Virus record (IMG/VR): IMGVR_UViG_3300011113_000491
Coordinates: 1-64,000 of that record
Direction: 5' to 3' (one strand)
Origin: a virus
DNA length: 64,000 nucleotides
Shown here: one piece after another, positions 55,816 through 62,001 of the stretch
Layout of the letters: every line of letters starts with the position of its first letter
Position numbering within the stretch: the stretch's first letter is position 1
The notes under the pieces: model-generated
What the model saw: the letters and a program-made list of their open reading frames with translations, nothing else
What the model was told of the DNA's origin: nothing
Database searches by the model: none
Translations under genes and position numbers: made by a program

Positions 55816-56904
55816 TTACTTTGCTCCCAAAACATCTCTTCCGAGTATACCATTGGTTGTCAGCATATGGAAGGATGTATCTGCCAAAATGTCGAAAGAA
55901 AGTTGCTCGTAAAATCCGTTTGCTCCCCAAGGTGTTCCTTCGTGCCACAAACCTCTCTGCTGTGGTGGTGGAGTTGAGGATCCATTCCACCCTGCCCGGG
56001 CACGACGATCAGCGTCCATGACTTCAGAGACTGCAACGCCACTCACATGACCGTCAAAGAACAGGGCATTTGGTGTACTACTATTTCCTTGATTAAAGAA
56101 CCAAGGAGTGTATCCTCCAGCAAATCCCGGATTGAGTGGGCCACCGTCTTGATTCTGTAGCCAATAGAACTCAATCATGCGAGTCTTTAGTTCAGAATAC
56201 TTTGCTTGCCCCTGTGTGGGACACTTGTATCCTGCGGGAAGAGTGTTAGGGTTTCTGAATCCCTTGTCCGAAAGCACATCTGGATTCCACAATGCCGCAG
56301 GACTCCACACATATGTTGAAAACACTACTTGTCCCGGTTGATTGGGAAGCAAAGTAAATTCGCCCGGACTACCTAGACCTTCCTCTGCTCGTTCCATTGT
56401 CAGTTTGTCCTTTGGAGCAACAAAGGTGCGGTCATAGAAACGACCATTGATGTAACTATTGAACGCCTTCACATTAGGCAATCGGTAATAGCCGAATCCG
56501 CCGTTGGTGAAAGTCCACTCGTTTGGATGGTACACAATCCAATTGTTACACCCTCCCGGTTGTGTAGGCGGACACAAGCCACCGCCCAACCAGTACCCAT
56601 ACAAGTTTCCCTGACTATCCCATCCCAAAATTTGTTGACCGGGACATCCAATAGTATTCAGATACGTTTGGCAACCTCCGTTAGCAAGACCAAAATCGTC
56701 TGCTGCCTGTGTAAACTGACGGTCAGCATAATCAGCCCCGTAAGTAGCATTAGCAGCAGCTAGATTTCGTAGATTACCAAGACTCTGAGTCACTAGAGCA
56801 GCATCTCTTGCTCGTCCCAGTGCAGGAAGCAAAATTGCAATCAGTAGTGAGATAATAGCAACAACAACCAACAACTCAACAATAGTAAATGCCTTCTTTT
56901 TCAT
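55816..56904 (-). CDS. Type II secretion/pilus-like pseudopilin of planctomycete (H-X9-DG) style
   Basis: 362 aa. The N terminus is a class III signal: MKKKA^FTIVELLVVVAI, with Glu at +5 of the mature protein and a 20-residue hydrophobic helix, then AILLPALGRARDAAL. Ala rather than the usual Gly precedes the cleavage site. The body has TLGNLRNLAAANATYGADY-type sequence and, near the end, NALFFDGHVSGVAV, the DG motif of the H-X9-DG family. Such proteins are found in large numbers in Planctomycetota and seldom elsewhere. In phages they are unexpected. It is probably a host-derived gene. It has GGAG before the ATG and lies with phage genes on both sides, so it is not an assembly edge. Confidence 0.85.
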   Translation of the reverse strand: MKKKAFTIVELLVVVAIISLLIAILLPALGRARDAALVTQSLGNLRNLAAANATYGADYADRQFTQAADDFGLANGGCQTYLNTIGCPGQQILGWDSQGNLYGYWLGGGLCPPTQPGGCNNWIVYHPNEWTFTNGGFGYYRLPNVKAFNSYINGRFYDRTFVAPKDKLTMERAEEGLGSPGEFTLLPNQPGQVVFSTYVWSPAALWNPDVLSDKGFRNPNTLPAGYKCPTQGQAKYSELKTRMIEFYWLQNQDGGPLNPGFAGGYTPWFFNQGNSSTPNALFFDGHVSGVAVSEVMDADRRARAGWNGSSTPPPQQRGLWHEGTPWGANGFYEQLSFDILADTSFHMLTTNGILGRDVLGAK

Positions 56905-56917
56905 ATATTCTCCTTAA

Positions 56918-57436
56918 TTAAAGTAGTCCCATCTCTTCATCCAGTCTAGTCATCTTTTCTAGTGCTTGCTTAGAAAACAGCTTACGAATAGCCTCTAGGT
57001 GGCCGTTGCTGTCTGCACCATGTTCGATACGACAGTCGATCTCGTTCATGATGCGACCCTTTTCTAACCAAGCCTCGTCGCGTTCCTTACGCAATTCCTC
57101 ATTCTCTTTACGAAGTCGATCATTCATTTCAAGAAAACTCTTATCTTGTCCCTTAAGGAATTTGTCAAAGTCACTTACCGATTGTGGAAATCCTGGCCAC
57201 TTTCTCTCATCATTGAAATAATTCCAACCACGGGAGTTGGCGTAATCTCCTGCAAGGAATCCAGTCAGGTGATGAAAGCCACAGACTTCCCACCTTGCTT
57301 CATCACGCTCCTGCACCAACTTGTTTATCTCAGCAATAGCACGACCAATCAAGATCTGATGAAATGTATCTCGGCTACCGCTGTTGATGTAGTTGTTCAG
57401 AACATCAACGATTTCGCCTTCTGTTGGTTCAATCAT
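56918..57436 (-). CDS. Hypothetical coiled-coil protein
   Basis: 172 aa, unknown. The N-terminal helix has EIVDVLNNYINSGSRDTFHQILIGRAIAEINKLVQERDEAR. A central aromatic patch follows (HHLTGFLAGDYANSRGWNYFNDERKWPGFP), then a long heptad helix (MNDRLRKENEELRKERDEAWLEKGRIMNEI). It overlaps the next gene upstream by four bases. Confidence 0.65.
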   Translation of the reverse strand: MIEPTEGEIVDVLNNYINSGSRDTFHQILIGRAIAEINKLVQERDEARWEVCGFHHLTGFLAGDYANSRGWNYFNDERKWPGFPQSVSDFDKFLKGQDKSFLEMNDRLRKENEELRKERDEAWLEKGRIMNEIDCRIEHGADSNGHLEAIRKLFSKQALEKMTRLDEEMGLL

Positions 57437-57624
57437 TGTAGAAGATCCTTATCAATTGCACATCCGTGCAGTGCTTCAAGTTCACTAATCCTCAGATTCA
57501 TTGCGTCACACACATTGAGAATGCCAAAAAGAATAACACAATTGACCAGCATCATAAAAAGCAAAATACTAATTAAAATGAAAACAAGATTGAATTGCTT
57601 ACCAGTTGAATTATTGTAACTCAT
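57433..57624 (-). CDS. Small single-pass membrane protein
   Basis: 63 aa. Residues ~12-39 are a continuous hydrophobic segment (FNLVFILISILLFMMLVNCVI), then a short helix with ISELEALHGC. The function is unknown. Small membrane proteins in phage accessory regions often act in lysis or superinfection exclusion. It overlaps both neighbours. Confidence 0.6.
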   Translation of the reverse strand: MSYNNSTGKQFNLVFILISILLFMMLVNCVILFGILNVCDAMNLRISELEALHGCAIDKDLLQ

Positions 57625-57887
57625 TCGTAGTTTCCTCTGTCAGTCCACTTATCTTCGTAGAGATCGTGAATTTCTTGTTCAAGTTTTGCTATATCTTTCC
57701 TATAGCACTCGGCCTTGAATTGCCAGTATGCCCGTTCACGGGCCATTGATTGCATTGATTGAATCGTCTTGTCAATGAGAGTATGCACCTCTTTTTCTCC
57801 AAGAGTCAATTCAGTCATAGACCTTTTATATAAAGCATCCATGAGAATTTGCTCTTCGTTTGTAAACTCACGATTGTCAATGCTCAT
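57621..57887 (-). CDS. Hypothetical helical protein
   Basis: 88 aa: NREFTNEEQILMDALYKRSMTELTLGEKEVHTLIDKT, then ARERAYWQFKAECYRKDIAKLEQEIHDLY. Fully helical and charged. It is part of the chain of overlapping small genes between 56.9 and 58.7 kb. Confidence 0.6.
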   Translation of the reverse strand: MSIDNREFTNEEQILMDALYKRSMTELTLGEKEVHTLIDKTIQSMQSMARERAYWQFKAECYRKDIAKLEQEIHDLYEDKWTDRGNYE

Positions 57888-58081
57888 ACGAAACTCCTTT
57901 GGTATCGTTCCTTGATCGTCTTACATTCGATTCTAGCGGCGCCGTCCTTGTGCATCTTACGCTGCTTGGTAATGACTTTTCCCATACCAACAGGACGGCA
58001 TGCCAGTTGACGATGACGAGCAATAGCATTTGCCTGTTGCTCCATCATCAGATCAATTTCATCAATCTTACGCTTTGCCAT
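57884..58081 (-). CDS. Small basic hypothetical protein
   Basis: 65 aa from the ATG at 58081 (the frame is open to 58105). MAKRKIDEIDLMMEQQANAIARHRQLACRP and a Lys/Arg-rich end (KVITKQRKMHKDGAARIECKTIKERYQ). The start overlaps the stop of the 59-aa gene (TAATG), which fixes this start and implies coupling. Confidence 0.6.
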   Translation of the reverse strand: MAKRKIDEIDLMMEQQANAIARHRQLACRPVGMGKVITKQRKMHKDGAARIECKTIKERYQRSFV

Positions 58082-58260
58082 TAGATGGCCTTTCCAACAT
58101 ACCAATTCTTGACTGCATCTTCTGCCAGACGATATGAGTTGTATGTCTTGGCATTTACGATAACTTCATCTTCGTAAAAGTTAACAACATAAACAGGCAT
58201 ACTAGTCTCGCCATTAAGCATTGTTTCAATTTCTGCTGACTTCAAAGGTTTGGTTTCCAT
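58081..58260 (-). CDS. Small hypothetical protein
   Basis: 59 aa, METKPLKSAEIETMLNGE at the start and AEDAVKNWYVGKAI at the end, with a hydrophobic MPVYVVNFYEDEVIVNAK strand pair. It is predicted to be a small alpha/beta protein. Its ATG lies three bases after a tRNA-shaped RNA and has no clear ribosome binding site, so the RNA may be its leader. Confidence 0.6.
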   Translation of the reverse strand: METKPLKSAEIETMLNGETSMPVYVVNFYEDEVIVNAKTYNSYRLAEDAVKNWYVGKAI

Positions 58261-58262
58261 AA

Positions 58263-58333
58263 TGCGCCGACCTGGTGCTGCCCCAGTTTTAGACCGTTAT
58301 AAGCGGCCCTGCGAAGCTGTCCGCCCTCGGCGC
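58263..58333 (-). ncRNA. tRNA-shaped RNA with non-canonical T-loop, or structured leader
   Basis: On minus, GCGCCGA pairs perfectly with TCGGCGC. Inside are a short arm (GCG-GACAGCTT-CGC), an anticodon-like arm GGCCG-CTTATAA-CGGTC (loop with UAU, Ile), and a third arm CTGG-GGCAGCA-CCAG. This is the cloverleaf layout at 71 nt, but the T-loop lacks TTC and the D-arm is only 3 bp. A sigma70-type promoter places the start of transcription at its 5' end. It could be a degenerate tRNA-Ile(UAU), a tRNA mimic or a cis-regulatory leader for the 59-aa gene. Confidence 0.5.
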
Positions 58334-58341
58334 GTGTGAGT

Positions 58342-58369
58342 ATTGTAAACTATTCTGACGGATTGTCAA
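58342..58369 (-). promoter_or_regulatory. Host-type sigma70 promoter before the tRNA-shaped RNA
   Basis: On minus, TTGACA (58364-58369), a 16-base spacer and TACAAT (58342-58347). Transcription would start close to 58335, i.e. at the first base of the tRNA-like fold. The -35 lies in the last codons of the upstream gene. Confidence 0.65.
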
Positions 58370-58592
58370 TAGGTGTTTCAAAAGAAAGTTTACATTTCTT
58401 TTGAGTCACATGACCGTTAACGGTCTTGACAAGGTAATTGGACTTTTGCCGGTCATCGTCGTGACCTAGGCGATATCCAAGTTCAGGAACGCTATCCTTG
58501 AATGTCTGAAGCAAAGAGATTAGCTCCTGGCACTTCGTAATGGCATCCTGTTCCGTCATATTCAGGGGAATGTCAATGTAGAATCGAAACAT
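58350..58592 (-). CDS. Hypothetical protein
   Basis: 80 aa, MFRFYIDIPLNMTEQDAITKCQELISLLQTFKD at the start, and CKLSFETPIDNPSE at the end. It is a small alpha/beta protein with no family recognised. Its ATG overlaps the stop of the 38-aa gene (TAATG). Confidence 0.6.
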   Translation of the reverse strand: MFRFYIDIPLNMTEQDAITKCQELISLLQTFKDSVPELGYRLGHDDDRQKSNYLVKTVNGHVTQKKCKLSFETPIDNPSE

Positions 58593-58708
58593 TATTCTTC
58601 GTCCATTTTTCTAAATAATACAATCAAACCAACTATAACAAAGGTGTAGAAAAACATAACACCAATGAACTGTGGCCACGATATGTAATCTTTTAAAGTT
58701 TCTTCCAT
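58592..58708 (-). CDS. Very small membrane protein
   Basis: 38 aa. After MEETLKDYISWPQF there is one hydrophobic helix (IGVMFFYTFVIVGLIVLF), then RKMDEE. GGGAG precedes the ATG, and the stop overlaps the next start, which support that it is expressed. Role unknown. Confidence 0.6.
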   Translation of the reverse strand: MEETLKDYISWPQFIGVMFFYTFVIVGLIVLFRKMDEE

Positions 58709-58726
58709 ATGAACTCCCTGAAGGAA

Positions 58727-58758
58727 ACGGGGCCAGACCCTTTCGAATCTGGCCCCGT
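58727..58758. terminator. Intrinsic terminator after the HTH gene
   Basis: An 11-bp GC-rich stem (ACGGGGCCAGA / TCTGGCCCCGT) with a 10-base loop. On minus it is followed by TTCCTTC, a weak T-run. It lies between the HTH protein and the small membrane protein genes. Confidence 0.65.
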
Positions 58759-58779
58759 CGAATCACTCAGTTGTTAGTA

Positions 58780-59046
58780 TCAGGCGATCTGATAACGCGA
58801 ACCGTCACGGCGGAAACCGTAGGTGCGCTCACCCGGATGGGTGTCCCGCATGAAGTACCGGCCACGGGAGTCGGTCACGATTTCCCAGTTACCGTACTTC
58901 TCGACCATTTCGCGGATGTCGCTGATGGTAGCACGGAGGTTGCCCACACCGTACTTTTCTGCCGCTTCACGGGGGCAAAGACCCCATCCACGGGCGAGAT
59001 GATTAATGACCTGACGCTTCTTGCTGAGATTGCTGTTGTTACGCAT
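58780..59046 (-). CDS. Helix-turn-helix DNA-binding protein
   Basis: 88 aa. The segment KRQVINHLARGWGLCPREAAEKYGVGNLRATISDIREMVEKYG has a winged-HTH layout, followed by a wing-like WEIVTDSRGRYFMRDTHPGERTYGFRR. It has its own strong promoter and terminator, so it is a single-gene unit. It is probably an early regulator or host-modifying factor. Target unknown. Confidence 0.7.
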   Translation of the reverse strand: MRNNSNLSKKRQVINHLARGWGLCPREAAEKYGVGNLRATISDIREMVEKYGNWEIVTDSRGRYFMRDTHPGERTYGFRRDGSRYQIA

Positions 59047-59129
59047 AACGATAAATTCACTTTCCTAAATTACACTCTTCAATCTAAACCGGGGATTCCG
59101 AGTGTCTGAGTCCCGATTACTATGCAAGT

Positions 59130-59158
59130 ATTGTAGCAGACTGTTTCCATTCTGTCAA
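59130..59158 (-). promoter_or_regulatory. Strong sigma70-type promoter of the HTH gene
   Basis: On minus, consensus TTGACA (59153-59158), 17-base spacer and TACAAT (59130-59135). It lies ~85 bases upstream of the ATG at 59046. No late box is present, so early expression is likely. Confidence 0.75.
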
Positions 59159-59196
59159 TACCCTGAGAAGAACTTTCTTAAGATTGTTCTTCTCAA

Positions 59197-59467
<271 letters not shown>

Positions 59468-59495
59468 ATTATAGCACAGTTGCGGTGTTTGTCAA
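59468..59495 (-). promoter_or_regulatory. Sigma70-type promoter reading towards tRNA-Lys
   Basis: On minus, TTGACA (59490-59495), 16-base spacer and TATAAT (59468-59473), both at consensus. The -10 box overlaps the stop codon of the 59469 gene. Confidence 0.7.
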
Positions 59496-60029
59496 TACCC
59501 ACCACTCTGGAATCTTATTATTCTTCCACTTGGCAAACCGTGCCTTTGCGCCGATATAATACGCACGATATGCCATTACAGCATCTTCGTTCTTGTAAAT
59601 ATCTGGCATTGCTTGAGCAAACGGCGTAAGAGGACCATTTGTGATATTTGCGGGTCTGTTCTTCTGTAACCATACAAGCAAATTGTTTGATGTATGAACC
59701 TTACCATAACGAGATGTGTATTCATTGCACATCTCTACGGCATGAGATGCCAACCAATCATAGTTTGTATTCGTTTCCCTAGTCCAAATTGTACAGGGAT
59801 GATTAATCATTGTTGATTGATATAGAAATCCATCAATGATTGGGTTATGGTGACGATAAGTAGTGTACTTTCTACCAGACTTTGTAAGTTTGACAGAATA
59901 GTATCCATCAAGATAACGGTGTGCTGTTGAGAGTAATTGAGCACTCTCAAGAATCATCTTGACTACATGCTTGTCACATAGTGATTGTGCTGCAACTGTT
60001 GGATTGTTGTCAAGTACAAAGATATTCAT
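59469..60029 (-). CDS. Conserved phage protein, pyrimidine-dimer glycosylase (endonuclease V)-like
   Basis: 186 aa from the ATG at 60029, which overlaps the stop of the gene upstream (ATGA). MNIFVLDNNPTVAAQSLCDKHVVKMILESAQLLSTAHRYLDG is the signature of a phage family I know as pyrimidine dimer DNA glycosylase-like. HPCTIWTRETNTNYDWLASHAVEMCNEYTSRYGK follows the same family. T4 DenV is 138 aa and starts repair of UV-damaged DNA. The symbol is withheld because similarity to DenV itself is distant. Confidence 0.65.
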   Translation of the reverse strand: MNIFVLDNNPTVAAQSLCDKHVVKMILESAQLLSTAHRYLDGYYSVKLTKSGRKYTTYRHHNPIIDGFLYQSTMINHPCTIWTRETNTNYDWLASHAVEMCNEYTSRYGKVHTSNNLLVWLQKNRPANITNGPLTPFAQAMPDIYKNEDAVMAYRAYYIGAKARFAKWKNNKIPEWWVLTNTATVL

Positions 60030-60175
60030 AGAATGGCGGGTGGGATCAGACCAGTCTTTTCCCACATTTCCCTGGTCTTCTTCTTTGCGTCCTTACGCAT
60101 TTCAATTGCCTTGTTACGGTTCTTGATAATCTTCTTACGGTGCTTACGCTTTACAACTCTTCCTGATTTATTCAT
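60026..60175 (-). CDS. Small basic protein
   Basis: 49 aa from the ATG at 60175 (the frame is open to 60220). About half the residues are Lys or Arg in one helix (VVKRKHRKKIIKNRNK, MRKDAKKKTREMWEK). It probably binds nucleic acid. It lies between GMP reductase and the glycosylase-like gene and overlaps the latter. Confidence 0.55.
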   Translation of the reverse strand: MNKSGRVVKRKHRKKIIKNRNKAIEMRKDAKKKTREMWEKTGLIPPAIL

Positions 60176-60176
60176 T

Positions 60177-61184
60177 TCATGCTCCAAAAATATTATTAAT
60201 CTGATTATTAACTCTGACAAATGTAGTACACTTTGGTAGATGCTTTAGTCTACTTGCACCAACATAGGTACAAGCAGATCGCAACCCACCTAGAATTTCG
60301 TTCAGGACATTGTTGACACTTCCCTTGTATTCTACCTGAACAAGTTTTCCTTCGCTAGCCCGGTGGGATGCTACCCCACCGAAATGCTTCTTCATGGCAA
60401 ACTCCGACGACATGCCATAAAAAGTTTTGTGTGTTAGAACACCATTTGAATATACTGGTGTTCCTTCAGACTCATCGGTGCCGGAAAACATCCCACCGAG
60501 CATAACGAAGTCAGCGCCCCCTCCGAAGGACTTTGCGATATCACCGGGACAGGTGCACCCACCATCCGCCATGATATGACCTCCCAGACCGTGTGCTGCA
60601 TCGGCGCACTCCATCACTGCTGAGAGTTGAGGATATCCCACCCCGGTCATCTTGCGTGTTGTGCATACGCTTCCGGGGCCGATTCCAACCTTGACTATAT
60701 CCGCGCCTGACAGGAGTAGTGCTTCTGTCATTTCCGCTGTTACTACATTCCCTGCTATGATTATTGCATTCTTCCATTTTTGTCTTGTTTCCTTTACTAG
60801 ATCAACAAATACTTCCGTATATCCATTTGCTACATCCAAACAGATAAACGGAACATCTTCATTATAAAACTCTTGTAGATTTTCCCTACTTGCCTCGTCA
60901 AGTCCGCAAGTCAACGCGATATATTCTTTATTTAGAATTTGATCATATTCGCCCTTGCTGATAAACTTGTGCATACAAGTAACACACCTGTAAGGACTTA
61001 GGGCATTTGCCATTTTTGATACGCCAATAGTATCCATGTTGGCAGCCACGATTGGAATACCAGTCCAAGTTCTTTTACTGTGCAAAAAGGTAAAGGTTCT
61101 AGTTAGATCTACTTCTGCTCGGGATGTCAACTTAGAACGCTTTGGACGAATCAATACATCAGAATAATCAAGTTTCATTTCCAT
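60177..61184 (-). CDS. guaC: GMP reductase
   Basis: 335 aa from the ATG at 61184 (GGAAAG upstream; open to 61226). It reduces GMP to IMP with NADPH. The family core is clear: LDYSDVLIRPKRS, VAANMDTIG, the active-site loop GIGPGSVCTTRKMTGVGYPQLSAV, and GGCTCPGDIAKSFGGGADFVMLGGMFSGTDE. The E. coli GuaC sequence is nearly the same in that loop. The absence of CBS domains separates it from IMP dehydrogenase. It is an auxiliary metabolic gene that can shift host purines for phage DNA synthesis. Its start overlaps the previous gene. Confidence 0.93.
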   Translation of the reverse strand: MEMKLDYSDVLIRPKRSKLTSRAEVDLTRTFTFLHSKRTWTGIPIVAANMDTIGVSKMANALSPYRCVTCMHKFISKGEYDQILNKEYIALTCGLDEASRENLQEFYNEDVPFICLDVANGYTEVFVDLVKETRQKWKNAIIIAGNVVTAEMTEALLLSGADIVKVGIGPGSVCTTRKMTGVGYPQLSAVMECADAAHGLGGHIMADGGCTCPGDIAKSFGGGADFVMLGGMFSGTDESEGTPVYSNGVLTHKTFYGMSSEFAMKKHFGGVASHRASEGKLVQVEYKGSVNNVLNEILGGLRSACTYVGASRLKHLPKCTTFVRVNNQINNIFGA

Positions 61185-61398
61185 TAGATTTCTTTCCACT
61201 ATTCTTTCCACCCATATGTGTTTCAATATGGAGTTGGAGAGACTTCATCTTCTTTGCAAGAGTTTTTCTATCTGCCTTGTCAAGAAGATACTGCTCATAA
61301 GTATACACTGCCTGCGTTGCAAGTTCAATCAGTTCGATGACATATTCATCATCATGTGCGTTTTGTTTAGTTCTCCCGAACAACTTCAATTTCCTCAA
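61168..61398 (-). CDS. Small helical hypothetical protein
   Basis: 76 aa. It has VIELIELATQAVYTYEQYLLDKADRKTLAKKMKSLQLHIETH as two helices. It overlaps the 61367 gene at its start and guaC at its end. No family recognised. Confidence 0.55.
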   Translation of the reverse strand: MRKLKLFGRTKQNAHDDEYVIELIELATQAVYTYEQYLLDKADRKTLAKKMKSLQLHIETHMGGKNSGKKSNGNET

Positions 61399-61675
61399 AA
61401 AGATTCAACTGATTATCATTTAGTTCTTGATTGTAATTCTTTAAAAAATTCAGAGCCTGAAGAACACATTCGGCAAGTTCACTCGATGCGTTTGAATCAT
61501 ACACATCAATACTTTCATTAGAATTCCAATTACTAAAATGAAGACCAATTACTCCATTTTCATTTTTTCTTAGAGTTATGAATGGATTTTTAGATTCTTC
61601 TGGAAAAATTTCACAAATGAATTGAATATCTCCATTGAGATAATTATCAGAGTTTGAGTCTACCTTTATGTTCAT
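61367..61675 (-). CDS. Hypothetical protein
   Basis: 102 aa, a beta-rich N-terminal half (DIQFICEIFPEESKNPFITLRKNENGVIGLHFSNW) and a helical end (SELAECVLQALNFLKNYNQELND). Not recognised. It overlaps its neighbours by four to 32 bases. Confidence 0.6.
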   Translation of the reverse strand: MNIKVDSNSDNYLNGDIQFICEIFPEESKNPFITLRKNENGVIGLHFSNWNSNESIDVYDSNASSELAECVLQALNFLKNYNQELNDNQLNLFEEIEVVREN

Positions 61676-62001
61676 AATAATTCCTTTATTTTTAAACTTT
61701 CTGTTTTGGATTGCATTAGATCTTGAGTTGTATAGAAATATATTACGCTACTCAATCTAAAACTTTTCCACTCCTTATCAATTATATCATAAACTGGAAC
61801 GAGATCAACATCTTTCTGAAAAGGAGAGAATATTTCTTGCAAAGATCTTCTCGCATTTCTATTAAGCATACCATAATTCAATGAGCAATACAAACTTCTA
61901 TATTTTCCATTTGTCACTTTTTGAAAATAAACCTTACACACTCCGGCAGATAGATATTTAAGAACCAAATCTCTTTGTAATTGATTTTCCTTTAACATCA
62001 C
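61672..62001 (-). CDS. SH3-like barrel protein, DUF2693-like
   Basis: 109 aa. KVYFQKVTNGKYRSLYCSLNYG...DVDLVPVYDIIDKEWKSFRLSSVIYF follows the pattern of a short phage family (FxKKDGSxRxMxCT..., V(W/Y)D...WRSFRxDSI). Function is unknown in all members I know. The N terminus carries a helix (LQRDLVLKYLSAG). It overlaps the start of the previous gene. Confidence 0.55.
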   Translation of the reverse strand: MMLKENQLQRDLVLKYLSAGVCKVYFQKVTNGKYRSLYCSLNYGMLNRNARRSLQEIFSPFQKDVDLVPVYDIIDKEWKSFRLSSVIYFYTTQDLMQSKTESLKIKELL

